Assembly (NCBI GenBank): GCA_038184435.1
Contig: CP116227.1
Coordinates: 372,001 to 436,000, forward strand
Length of the DNA stretch: 64,000 nt
Reading direction: 5' to 3'
Source: Nocardioides alkalitolerans
GTDB taxonomy: Bacteria > Actinomycetota > Actinomycetes > Propionibacteriales > Nocardioidaceae
The position numbers and the translations under genes were made by a program. The notes beneath the pieces are model-generated. The model worked only from the letters and a program-made list of their open reading frames with translations, was not told the origin of the DNA and did not search any database. Below are positions 18,582 to 26,572 of this stretch, piece after piece (the stretch's first letter is position 1; every line of letters starts with the position of its first letter).

Positions 18582-18632
18582 GACCTGCGGGAGGGGACAA
18601 CTGCGTCCCCGGGATCAGGTCGAGGTACGGCG

Positions 18633-19091
18633 ATGGTGGTAGCGGCTCTGGTGGCCCGGCTCCGGGCGCGGCACGCGACGCGGGACGAGCGAGGCGCGGC
18701 CGCCGTCGAGTTCGCGCTCGTGCTGCCGATCCTGCTCCTGCTGCTCTTCGGCATCATCGCGTACGGCTACATGCTGAGCTTCCGTGGCTCGATGAGCCAG
18801 GCCGCAGCCGAGGGTGCGCGCGCCGCGGCGGTGTCCGTCGACGCGAGCAAGCGCGAGAGCAACGCCCGTGCGGCGGTCGAGGAGGCCCTGCGGGCCTACG
18901 GCGTCTCGTGCTCCGACGCGGGCATGACCTGCACGTTCGACCCGGCACCCACGGGGTGCGCCACCGGCACGAGCTGCTTCCAGGTCAGCCTCTCCTACGA
19001 CTACGACGGCCACCCGCTCATCCCGCTGCCGCTCGTCGGCGCGGTCATGCCCGACACCCTCAGCTACTCCGCCTCGGCGAGGACGAGCTGA
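18633..19091 (+). CDS. TadE-family pseudopilin-like protein
   Basis: Membrane-anchored minor pilin-like protein of 152 aa. The TadE motif is clear: RDERGAAAVEFALVLPILLLLLFG, with the Glu after the processing Gly/Ala region and one N-terminal membrane helix (about residues 24-47). The rest is extracytoplasmic and has four cysteines (VSCSDAGMTCTF, GCATGTSCF), likely two disulfides. Translationally coupled to the TadG-like gene (overlap TGATG). No other tad/flp genes are in the window, so the secretion ATPase and Flp pilin would have to be elsewhere. Confidence 0.88.
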   Translation: MVVAALVARLRARHATRDERGAAAVEFALVLPILLLLLFGIIAYGYMLSFRGSMSQAAAEGARAAAVSVDASKRESNARAAVEEALRAYGVSCSDAGMTCTFDPAPTGCATGTSCFQVSLSYDYDGHPLIPLPLVGAVMPDTLSYSASARTS

Positions 19092-20866
19092 TGCTGCGGC
19101 GCCTGCTGGTCGGCCCGTCGGGGCGTACGTCGCGGGACGAACGCGGTGCGGTCGCCCTGTTCGTCGCGGCGAGCCTGGCGGTGCTCCTCATCATCACCGC
19201 CTTCGCCGTCGACCTCGGGATGCAGCGCGTCGCCCGGCGTGACGCGCAGGCCATCGCCGACCTGGTGTCCCTCGACATGGCCCGGGAGCTCGACGGGCGG
19301 GCCAAGAGCGCGTACTCGACCGCTGCGCTCGACCGCGCCTTCGAGGCGAGCATCGACCGCAACGACGACGGGCTCGGCGCGGAGCCGGACGACTACTCCT
19401 ACGAGCTGGGCCGGCTGGGTGCCACGGGCTCGTTCGAGTCGATCGGCGGGAGCGTGACGGCGACGGCGGTGAAGGTGACGGCGGTCGGCTCGGTGGGCTA
19501 CCTGTTCACCGGCGGTCGGGGCGGCGTGACGCGCAGCGCGGTCTCGACGTCCGACCAGTCGGCGTGCATCCGCGTCGGTTCGTTCCTCGCCTCGTTGGAC
19601 ACGGCGCAGAGCGCCCTGTTGAACCCCCTCCTCAGCGCGCTGTTCGGCAGCGCCGTCAACCTCAGCGCGGTCTCCTACCAGGGGCTGGCCGGGGCCAACG
19701 TGTCGTTGCTCGACCTCGTGGACGTCCCGGGTCTCGGGGTCGGCACCGTCGACGAGCTGCTCGAGCTGCCCGCGGTGCGGGTCGCCGACCTGTTCGTCGC
19801 CTCCGCCACGGTGCTGGACCGTCAGGGCAAGGGGGTCCAGGCAACTGTCCTGCGGGCCCTCGCCGCGGCGGTGCCGACGCCGACGATCTCGGTGGCGGAG
19901 CTGCTCGGCGTGCGGGGCACGCCGCAGGCCGCGCTGGCTGCCAGCCTCAATGTGCTCGACCTGATCACGGGCGCGGCGTACCTGGTCAACGACGGGCGCA
20001 CTGTGAACGTGCCCAACCTCGGCATCGGGCTGCCGGGTGCGGTGGTCACGTCGACCAAGCTGACGATCGTCGAGCCGACACAGGGCGCATGCCTCGGTGT
20101 CAACGACTCCGCGGAGACCGCCCAGGTGCGGCTCGACCTCACGGCGCGGGTGGGGGCTCGCACGATCAGTGCCCTGGGATCCAGCGTGAGCATGGAGGCG
20201 ACGGACCTCAGTCTGTCGATCGACCTGGGGAAGGCAGTGGCGACGCTGCTCGGTGTGCAGTGCAACCCGACCGGGCCGGACCTCGTGCGGGTGCGGGTGA
20301 AGTCGGCACTCGTCGGAGCCATCAGTCTCACTGCATCCACCCGGTTGCGGGCGTCGATCGGGGTGCCGCTGGGCGACGCGCTCATCACACCGATCCTGAA
20401 CCTGCTGGGGCTCGGCAGCCTGCTGCGGCCGCCGACGCTCGAGCTCGACGCCCCGGTGTCGATCGCCGGTCACGCGACGGCCGGCGGGTTCGACAAGACC
20501 CTCGACCTGCGGCTCCCGGGCAGCTACGAGGTGCCGCAGGGATCGGGCTCGGGTGTGCTGCTCACGGTGCCGTCGGTCTCGGTCACGTCGGCGACCACCC
20601 TCGACCTGCGGTACTGGGACCCCGGCTTGCTCGGCATCGGGGCGCAGTACCGCACGCAACGCGTGCTCGACACGGCGCCGTTGTTCAGCTCGGTCGTCAA
20701 TCCCGTCCTCTCGTCGCTGACCGGATCCGTGCTGGCGCCCCTCGTGACAACGCTCCAGAACGCTCTCGTGCTGCCGTTGGCCGAGCTCCTCGGCGTACAG
20801 CTGGGCGGAGCCGATGTCTTCGCGGTCCGGGAACCGACCTGCCGGGCTCCTCGTCTGCGGCAGTGA
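19091..20866 (+). CDS. TadG-like surface protein
   Basis: 591-aa protein with the TadG-like N-terminal segment RDERGAVALFVAASLAVLLIITAFAVDLGMQRVARRDAQAIADLVSLDMARELDG: one membrane helix then an extracytoplasmic region. The body is rich in Leu, Val, Ser and Thr and has recurring segments around LLGV/LLGL and LNVLDLITGAAYL, suggesting a repeated beta-rich surface domain; few cysteines (for example SACIRVGS, TQGACLGVND). No von Willebrand metal site was recognised. ATG at 19091 overlaps the TadE stop by one base. It is presumably assembled with TadE at the cell surface. Confidence 0.8.
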   Translation: MLRRLLVGPSGRTSRDERGAVALFVAASLAVLLIITAFAVDLGMQRVARRDAQAIADLVSLDMARELDGRAKSAYSTAALDRAFEASIDRNDDGLGAEPDDYSYELGRLGATGSFESIGGSVTATAVKVTAVGSVGYLFTGGRGGVTRSAVSTSDQSACIRVGSFLASLDTAQSALLNPLLSALFGSAVNLSAVSYQGLAGANVSLLDLVDVPGLGVGTVDELLELPAVRVADLFVASATVLDRQGKGVQATVLRALAAAVPTPTISVAELLGVRGTPQAALAASLNVLDLITGAAYLVNDGRTVNVPNLGIGLPGAVVTSTKLTIVEPTQGACLGVNDSAETAQVRLDLTARVGARTISALGSSVSMEATDLSLSIDLGKAVATLLGVQCNPTGPDLVRVRVKSALVGAISLTASTRLRASIGVPLGDALITPILNLLGLGSLLRPPTLELDAPVSIAGHATAGGFDKTLDLRLPGSYEVPQGSGSGVLLTVPSVSVTSATTLDLRYWDPGLLGIGAQYRTQRVLDTAPLFSSVVNPVLSSLTGSVLAPLVTTLQNALVLPLAELLGVQLGGADVFAVREPTCRAPRLRQ

Positions 20867-20867
20867 A

Positions 20868-20926
20868 GGCCCGGGCGCCGTCCCCAGCGTCGATCTGAGA
20901 CGCGCCTGTCCACAGGCGCCCGGGTC
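20868..20926 (+). terminator. Hairpin after tadG-like gene
   Basis: Twelve-bp stem (20868-20879 with 20915-20926, one wobble) enclosing a 35-nt loop, in the 99-bp gap before yraN. Confidence 0.45.
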
Positions 20927-20965
20927 CTGCTGGCGGCTTACGCCCCAACGGCCCACGGTGGTGCG

Positions 20966-21325
20966 GTGACCCGTCGCCGCCTTGCCCTCGGTGCCCACGG
21001 CGAGGAGCTCGCCGCGCGCCACCTCGTCGCCGGCGGCATGGTGCTGCTCGACCGCAACTGGCACTGCGAGGCCGGCGAGCTCGACCTGGTGCTGCGGGAC
21101 GGCGACGTCCTCGTCGTGTGCGAGGTGAAGACGCGGACCTCGGTCGCCTACGGGTCGCCGTTCGAGGCGGTGACGCCCGCCAAGCTCGCGCGCCTCCGTC
21201 GGCTGGGTGCCCGGTGGGTCACCGAGCGCCGGCTGCGGGTCGAGCACGTGCGCATCGACATGGTCGGCGTGCTGTGCCCGCGCACGGGACCGCCCGAGGT
21301 CGAGCACGTCGCCGGCATCGGGTAG
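20966..21325 (+). CDS. YraN family (UPF0102) endonuclease-like protein
   Basis: 119-aa protein with a PD-(D/E)XK-like core: GAHGEELAARHLVAGGMVLLDRNW, then ELDLVLRDGDVLVVCEVKTRTS, giving the E-D-ExK order. The family is linked by gene order to comM and dprA, as here, suggesting a DNA-processing role, but its activity is not established. GTG at 20966 fits the family N-terminus. Confidence 0.92.
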   Translation: MTRRRLALGAHGEELAARHLVAGGMVLLDRNWHCEAGELDLVLRDGDVLVVCEVKTRTSVAYGSPFEAVTPAKLARLRRLGARWVTERRLRVEHVRIDMVGVLCPRTGPPEVEHVAGIG

Positions 21326-21452
21326 CGCGGCCCGCTCCCCGTCCCCAGCCGATGCCCCGCAGGGGGTTCTCCACAGCGGCCGTCAGCCCGGCCCCGCGGC
21401 AGCGCACGCGCTCCGAGGATCGACGCATGACTCCTCACCACCGGGCCGCCTG

Positions 21453-23036
21453 ATGGCGGTCGCCACCTCCCGCACCATCGCGCTGCAGGGCGCCACCGGT
21501 CACCTCATCGACGTCCAGGTCGACGTCTCGCCCGGCATGGTCGCCACGATCATGGTGGGCCGTCCCGACGCGGCGATCAGCGAGGCCCGCGACCGCTGCC
21601 GCATGGCGGTGTCCAACTCGGGCTTCGCCTGGCCGACCACGCGCCGCACGACGATCCTGCTGTCGCCCGCCGACCTGCCGAAACGGGGCACGCACTTCGA
21701 CCTCGCCATCGCCGTCGCCGTGCTGGCGGCCGCGGTCGATCCCCGCAAGGATGCGCCGATCCCGACCGACGACGCGCTGTTCCTCGGCGAGCTGACCCTC
21801 GCCGGCGCCCTGCGCCCGGTGCCCGGGGTGCTGCCCATGGTGCTGGCCGCGGCGAGCCACGGCATCCGACGCGTCTTCGTGCCCGAGCCGCAGGCCGCGG
21901 AGGCCGCGCTGGTGCCCGATGTCGCGGTCTTCGGCATGCGCTCGCTGGCCCAGGTCGTCGCCGAGCTCCGCGGCCTCGAGGTGCCCGAGGCGCCGCCGGT
22001 CGCGGCGGAGTCGGGGAGCCGGCTGCTGTCGTGGCGGGGTCAGGAGCGTCTCGAGGAGGGCGACCTCGCCGACCTCGTGGGGATCGGTGAGGCCGTGTAC
22101 GCCGCGGAGGTCGCCGCCGCGGGCGGTCACCACCTGCTGCTGCGGGGCCCGAAGGGCTCGGGCAAGACCACGCTGGCCGAGCGCATCCCCTCGATCCTTC
22201 CGGACCTCGACCACGAGGAGGCGCTCGAGCTGACCGCGATCCACTCCCTGGCCGGCGGGCCGGCGGCCACCACGCTGATCCGTCGTCCGCCCTACCTGGC
22301 ACCGCACCACGGGGCGAGCCAGGCCAGCATCCTCGGTGGCGGCAGCGGACGTGCCCGCCCGGGTGCGGTGAGCCGCGCCCACAGCGGTGTGCTGTTCCTC
22401 GACGAGTTCCCCCTGTTCTCCAGCACCGTGGTGCAGGGGCTGCGGGAACCCCTGGAGAGCGGCGAGGTGACGATCGCGCGGGGCGAGGAGACCGCGACCT
22501 TCCCGGCACGCGCGCTGGTGGTCCTGGCCGCCAATCCGTGCCCGTGCGGCGAGCGCGACTCGGGCACGGGTGCCTGCACCTGCCCGTCCGTGAAGCTGCG
22601 GACCTACCAGGAGAAGCTCGAGGGTCCGGTGGCCGACCGCGTGGACATCCTGCGTGACGTGCGTCCACCGCCACGGGGGAGCGGGTCGTCGCCCGTCCCG
22701 GTGACCACCAGCGCCGACGCCCGCGCCCGGGTGACGGCGGCGCGGCAGCGGCAGGCGAAGCGGTACGCGGGCGCCAGCTGGCGCCTCAACGGGCACGCGC
22801 CGGGTGCGGCGCTCCGAGCGGCGTGGCCCCTGGAGGAGAAGAGCGCGCAGCTGGTGGAGCAGCACGTCGACGACGGGCTGCTGACGCGGCGGGGCGCCAC
22901 GCGGGTGCACCGCCTCGCCTGGACGGTCGCGGACCTCGCGGGCTCGTCCGAGCCCGGGCTCCGCGACGTCGAGGTCGCCCTGGCGCTGCGGCTCGGCGAC
23001 CCCCTGCCCGCCGCGCTGGTGGAGCGTGCCGGATGA
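21453..23036 (+). CDS. comM: ComM/YifB family Mg-chelatase-like AAA ATPase
   Basis: Hexameric helicase-like ATPase that promotes branch migration during natural transformation in proteobacteria. The N-terminal ChlI domain (IALQGATGHLIDVQVDVSPG...) is followed by the AAA core with Walker A GPKGSGKTTLAERI and Walker B GVLFLDEFPLF, the ANPCPCGERD Cys motif (zinc-like, with TCPS further on) and an arginine-rich C-terminal lid. 527 aa, normal. The stop overlaps the dprA start (ATGA). Confidence 0.93.
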   Translation: MAVATSRTIALQGATGHLIDVQVDVSPGMVATIMVGRPDAAISEARDRCRMAVSNSGFAWPTTRRTTILLSPADLPKRGTHFDLAIAVAVLAAAVDPRKDAPIPTDDALFLGELTLAGALRPVPGVLPMVLAAASHGIRRVFVPEPQAAEAALVPDVAVFGMRSLAQVVAELRGLEVPEAPPVAAESGSRLLSWRGQERLEEGDLADLVGIGEAVYAAEVAAAGGHHLLLRGPKGSGKTTLAERIPSILPDLDHEEALELTAIHSLAGGPAATTLIRRPPYLAPHHGASQASILGGGSGRARPGAVSRAHSGVLFLDEFPLFSSTVVQGLREPLESGEVTIARGEETATFPARALVVLAANPCPCGERDSGTGACTCPSVKLRTYQEKLEGPVADRVDILRDVRPPPRGSGSSPVPVTTSADARARVTAARQRQAKRYAGASWRLNGHAPGAALRAAWPLEEKSAQLVEQHVDDGLLTRRGATRVHRLAWTVADLAGSSEPGLRDVEVALALRLGDPLPAALVERAG

Positions 23037-24190
23037 GCGTCGACGACGGCGAGCGGTTCGCTCGCGTCGCCCTCAGCCACATCGGCGAGCCGGGCGACGT
23101 GCGTCTGCTGGAGATGGTGCGCCGCGTCGGCGCGGAGGCCGTGTACGAGGCCGTGCGCGACGTGCACCGGAACCCGCGGCGGGTCGACCGCGCCCTGTCC
23201 GGGGTGGCGGCACGGGTCGACGGGGTCGAGCCCGGGCGACGTCTGGAGCTGGCGATGCGCCAGGGGGCCCGCTTCGTGGTGCCGGGGGACGACGAGTGGC
23301 CGACCGCGCTCGACGACCTCGCCGACCTCCCGCCGCTGCACCGGCGCGGCGAGGTCCCGGTCGGCCTGTGGGTGCGGGGACCGCTCCGGCTCGACCAGGT
23401 GAGCCGGTCGGTCGCGATCGTCGGCTCGCGGGCCGCGACCACGTACGGCGGGCGCGCCGCCCACGACATCGCCACCGACGTCGGCGCAGCCGGCCTGTGC
23501 GTCGTGTCGGGTGCCGCCTTCGGCGTCGACCAGGCCGCGCACCGGGGCGCTCTCGCCACCGGGGGCGCGACGATCGCGGTGCTGGCGAGCGGTGTCGACA
23601 AGGCCTACCCGGCCGCGCACGCCGCGCTCCTCGACCTCATCGCCGACCACGGCGCGATCGTGTCCGAGGCCGCTCCCGGCAACGCCCCGACCCGGATCCG
23701 CTTCCTGGCCCGCAACCGCCTCATCGCGGCGCTGTGCCAGGGCACGGTCGTCGTCGAGGCCGCCCTGCGCAGCGGTGCGCTCAACACCGCCAGCTGGGCG
23801 GAGTCCGTCGGCCGGGTCGTCATGGGCGTCCCGGGGCCGGTCACGAGCGGGCTCTCGCAGGGCGTGCACGAGCTCATCCGGTCGCGTGCGGCGCTGCTGG
23901 TGACCGGCGGCGCCGAGGTCCTCGAGGCCGTCGGCGCGTCGGGCGAGCACCTCCTCGCCGTACCCCGCGGGCCGGCCCGGCCCCGCGACCGCCTGACGGG
24001 GCGGCAGCAGCAGGTGCTCGACGCGGTCCCGGTGCACCGCGGCGCCACGGTGGCCTCGATCGCCCGCGCGGCCGGCGTGACCGCGGACGACGCACAGCGC
24101 GACATCGCCGAGCTCGACGCCGACGGGTTCGTCGAGCAGAGCGGCGCGGGATGGCGCCTGGCGCCGCGGCCGGGGAGTGACACGGGCTGA
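23033..24190 (+). CDS. dprA: DNA-processing protein DprA
   Basis: Single-strand DNA-binding Rossmann-like protein that loads RecA in natural transformation. Core motifs are VAIVGSRAATTYG, VVSGAAFGVDQAAHRGAL, LASGVDKAYPAAH, IRFLARNRLIAALC and VVEAALRSGALNTASWA. A C-terminal winged-helix DprA domain (LTGRQQQVLDAVPVHRGATVASIARAAGV) completes 385 aa. Coupled to comM by a 4-bp overlap. Whether this lineage is naturally competent cannot be told from the window. Confidence 0.94.
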   Translation: MSVDDGERFARVALSHIGEPGDVRLLEMVRRVGAEAVYEAVRDVHRNPRRVDRALSGVAARVDGVEPGRRLELAMRQGARFVVPGDDEWPTALDDLADLPPLHRRGEVPVGLWVRGPLRLDQVSRSVAIVGSRAATTYGGRAAHDIATDVGAAGLCVVSGAAFGVDQAAHRGALATGGATIAVLASGVDKAYPAAHAALLDLIADHGAIVSEAAPGNAPTRIRFLARNRLIAALCQGTVVVEAALRSGALNTASWAESVGRVVMGVPGPVTSGLSQGVHELIRSRAALLVTGGAEVLEAVGASGEHLLAVPRGPARPRDRLTGRQQQVLDAVPVHRGATVASIARAAGVTADDAQRDIAELDADGFVEQSGAGWRLAPRPGSDTG

Positions 24191-24217
24191 GCCCGCTGAG
24201 GCCGAAGCCGACGCAGG

Positions 24218-24270
24218 AAGGGGCACGAACGACGAGCCGGAGCGCGATCCGGGCGTCGTTCGTGCCCCTT
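24218..24270 (+). terminator. Long hairpin terminator after dprA
   Basis: Perfect 17-bp arms (24218-24234 with 24254-24270), loop 19 nt, with AAGGGG/CCCCTT ends that suit a bidirectional terminator between convergent dprA and the M23 gene. Confidence 0.75.
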
Positions 24271-24308
24271 CGTCGTGTTCCGCCGCACGGTCGTCCCCGC
24301 CCCTCCCG

Positions 24309-24356
24309 GGACGTCATGCGTTCCGCTGGTGGGGGCCGCCGCTTCGCATGACGTCC
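24309..24356 (+). repeat. 48-bp palindromic repeat, copy 1
   Basis: Arms GGACGTCATGC and GCATGACGTCC (11 bp, perfect) flank a 26-nt GC-rich centre. A second copy lies 84 bp further on with identical arms and a similar centre (about 20 of 26 match). Looks like a REP-type intergenic element. Confidence 0.75.
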
Positions 24357-24392
24357 GCGAGGGGCGGTCCGGTCGGGGTCGCGCTGCGCGTG

Positions 24393-24440
24393 GGACGTCA
24401 TGCAACTCGCCGGTGGGGGGCGCCGCTTCGCATGACGTCC
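24393..24440 (+). repeat. 48-bp palindromic repeat, copy 2
   Basis: Same orientation as copy 1: identical 11-bp arms at 24393-24403 and 24430-24440, with the centre ending in the shared CGCCGCTTC. Copies start exactly 84 bp apart between convergent genes. Confidence 0.75.
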
Positions 24441-24485
24441 CCGCGGGCCGGCGGGGGCTGCGACAGCGCCCGCCGAGACCGACCC

Positions 24486-25139
24486 TCAGACGGCCCGCAG
24501 CCCGGCGTGGGCCGTCCCAACCCGCGCCGTCCCGACCCGCGCCGTCCCGACCCGCGCCGTCCCACTGCGCGCGTCGGCCTCGTGCGGACGCACCACGGGC
24601 GGCGGCGAGGGGGGAGCGGGCCGCGCCGCGCGGGAGACGTCCAGCCCGTCCAGCGGCACGAGGCGCACGGGTCCGTCGCCGACGAGGCGGAGGGGGTCGA
24701 GGTACTGCTCGCCCTCCAGCCATCCCCAGTGCAGGCACGCGCGGGGCGCGCAGTGGGACCCGGCCGGTTCCAGCGTGCCGATCGGGGCACCGCCCGCCAC
24801 CGTGTCCGCGACGGAGACGGAGGCGGCGACGGGCTCGTAGGTCGTGCGGGTCGCCCCGTGGCCCACCACGACGACGCCCCGCCCGGCGATCCGCCCGGCG
24901 AACGTCACCGTCCCGGGCAGGGCGGCGTGGACGGACTGGCCCGCGGTGCCCAGGAGGTCGACGCCGCGGTGGCCCGCGCCGTACGGGTTCGTCGGCGGGT
25001 CGAAGCGCGTCACCACGCTCGGCTCGGGGCGCAGCGGCCACCCGCCGACGGGATCGTCCGCCGCGTGCGCGGCGCCGCCGTGCAGCAGCAGGCCGGCGAG
25101 GGCGAGGGCGGGCAGGAGGGCACGACGGCGACGGGACAT
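24486..25139 (-). CDS. Secreted M23-family peptidase (LytM-like)
   Basis: Exported cell-wall endopeptidase-like protein, 217 aa. A Sec signal peptide (MSRRRRALLPALALAGLLLHGGAAHA) precedes the LytM domain, with the first metal motif as HRGVDLLG. The second site reads CLHWG: the outer His of canonical HxH is Cys, as in many actinobacterial relatives, while the zinc-binding second His is kept. The C-terminal tail (residues about 185-217) contains a 5-residue unit repeated four times (RVGTA-like), encoded by 15-bp DNA repeats at 24511-24570. Start 25139 is chosen from the signal peptide. Divergent from rpsB, a conserved neighbourhood. Confidence 0.85.
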   Translation of the reverse strand: MSRRRRALLPALALAGLLLHGGAAHAADDPVGGWPLRPEPSVVTRFDPPTNPYGAGHRGVDLLGTAGQSVHAALPGTVTFAGRIAGRGVVVVGHGATRTTYEPVAASVSVADTVAGGAPIGTLEPAGSHCAPRACLHWGWLEGEQYLDPLRLVGDGPVRLVPLDGLDVSRAARPAPPSPPPVVRPHEADARSGTARVGTARVGTARVGTAHAGLRAV

Positions 25140-25227
25140 ACAGGAAGCGTGGTGCTCCGGCACCGCGTGCGGGACGGTGCCGGCGCGGCCTGTGGACGAG
25201 CGGGTGCCGGGGGCGGGCTGTGGACGA

Positions 25228-25258
25228 TTGGCGTACGACGGCGGCACGGGTCTAGGCT
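25228..25258 (+). promoter_or_regulatory. Promoter of rpsB-tsf
   Basis: TTGGCG (25228-25233) and TAGGCT (25253-25258) are 19 bp apart, upstream of a leader of about 270 nt. The -10 matches the TANNNT pattern seen throughout the window. Confidence 0.5.
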
Positions 25259-25534
25259 GGCGGCCGCAGCCCGCTGTGCGGGTTGACTACGCGTGCTCGC
25301 TGACCGCGACACCCCGCACCGCTCCGGCGGTGCAGGGTGACCGCCCGGGGGCGCGACCTTCAGTCCCGGTGTCCACCGGGTCCGGTCGCGTGCGAGCACC
25401 AGGACGACCGGCAACCGCCGGTCGTGACAACTGGGAACGATCAGGAGCTCCGCTCCCGGTCCGCGCCTCACGACGTCCGCGTCGTGCCAAGGGCGGACGC
25501 AACGGGTGCGCCTCCGGGAGAAGAGAAGAACACC
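25259..25534 (+). promoter_or_regulatory. Long structured rpsB leader
   Basis: This 276-nt gene-free stretch follows the putative promoter and contains several hairpins; the clearest is 25404-25412 with 25417-25425 (9 bp, AACC loop). The ribosome site GGGAGAAGAGAAG is at its end. S2 autoregulates through its leader in E. coli; similar control here is an inference from length and structure only. Confidence 0.4.
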
Positions 25535-26458
25535 ATGGCAGTCGTGACCATGCGCCAGCTCCTCGAGAGCGGCGTCCACTTCGGACACCAGACCCGTCGC
25601 TGGAACCCGAAGATGAAGCGGTTCATCCTCACGGACCGCAACGGCATCTACATCATCGACCTCCAGCAGTCGCTGGCCTACATCGACCGCTCCTACGCGT
25701 TCGTCAAGGAGACGGTCGCCAAGGGCGGCACGATCCTCTTCGTCGGCACGAAGAAGCAGGCGCAGGAGGCCATCGCGGAGCAGGCCACGCGCGTCGGCCA
25801 GCCCTACGTGAACCAGCGCTGGCTCGGTGGCATGCTCACCAACTTCCAGACGGTGCACCAGCGGATCAACCGCCTCAAGGAGCTCGACGAGCTCGACTTC
25901 GAGAACGTCGCCGGCTCGGGCCGCACCAAGAAGGAGCTGCTGCAGCTCAAGCGCGAGCGGGACAAGCTCGACAAGACGCTGGGCGGCATCCGCGAGATGA
26001 GCCGCACGCCCTCCGCCGTGTGGATCGTCGACACCAACAAGGAGCACCTGGCGGTCGAGGAGGCGCGCAAGCTGCGCATCCCGATCATCGGCATCCTCGA
26101 CTCCAACTGCGACCCCGACGAGGTCGACTTCCCGATCCCGGGCAACGACGACGCGATCCGCGCCGTCGGTCTGCTGACGCGCGTCGTCGCCGACGCCGTC
26201 GCCGAGGGCCTCATCGAGCGTTCGGGTGGCAAGGCCGGCGCGACCGCCGAGGAGCCCCTGGCCGCCTGGGAGCGCGAGCTCCTGACGGGCGACGCCGAGC
26301 AGGCTGCCGTCGCCGCGACCGGTGGCGAGGCGGGCGACACCCCGGCCGCCGAGGCCACGGGTGCCGCGTCCGAGGCCGCCCAGGCCGACGCCGCTGTCGA
26401 GGCCGTCAAGACCGAGGCCGCTCCGGCCGAGTCGACCGAGGCTCCCGCCGAGGCCTGA
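25535..26458 (+). CDS. rpsB: 30S ribosomal protein S2
   Basis: Small-subunit protein bridging body and head. Recognised from MRQLLESGVHFGHQTRRWNPKMKRFI, WLGGMLTNFQTV, and IPIIGILDSNCDPDEVDFPIPGNDDAIRA. 307 aa: about 60 residues longer than E. coli S2 owing to an Ala/Glu-rich C-terminal tail (from about residue 245), common in actinobacteria. ATG at 25535 is where the conserved sequence begins. tsf follows 114 bp downstream after a strong hairpin. Confidence 0.97.
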   Translation: MAVVTMRQLLESGVHFGHQTRRWNPKMKRFILTDRNGIYIIDLQQSLAYIDRSYAFVKETVAKGGTILFVGTKKQAQEAIAEQATRVGQPYVNQRWLGGMLTNFQTVHQRINRLKELDELDFENVAGSGRTKKELLQLKRERDKLDKTLGGIREMSRTPSAVWIVDTNKEHLAVEEARKLRIPIIGILDSNCDPDEVDFPIPGNDDAIRAVGLLTRVVADAVAEGLIERSGGKAGATAEEPLAAWERELLTGDAEQAAVAATGGEAGDTPAAEATGAASEAAQADAAVEAVKTEAAPAESTEAPAEA

Positions 26459-26484
26459 GCCTCAGCTCGACCTGACCAGCACCG

Positions 26485-26531
26485 ACGTCGCGCCGGGCTC
26501 GTGGACGCGTTCCGCGGGCCCGGCGCGACGT
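26485..26531 (+). terminator. Attenuator-like hairpin between rpsB and tsf
   Basis: Perfect 14-bp arms (26485-26498 with 26518-26531) and a 19-nt loop, without a T-run. It probably sets the S2:EF-Ts ratio or stabilises rpsB mRNA. Confidence 0.6.
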
Positions 26532-26572
26532 AGCGCCACCCCCCACCCCCGAAGCCAGAGGAAGAAGACACC

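Noticed and set aside
24511..24570. Tandem 15-bp repeats considered as a CRISPR or VNTR array
   Set aside because: They are contiguous without spacers and in frame inside the M23 peptidase tail.
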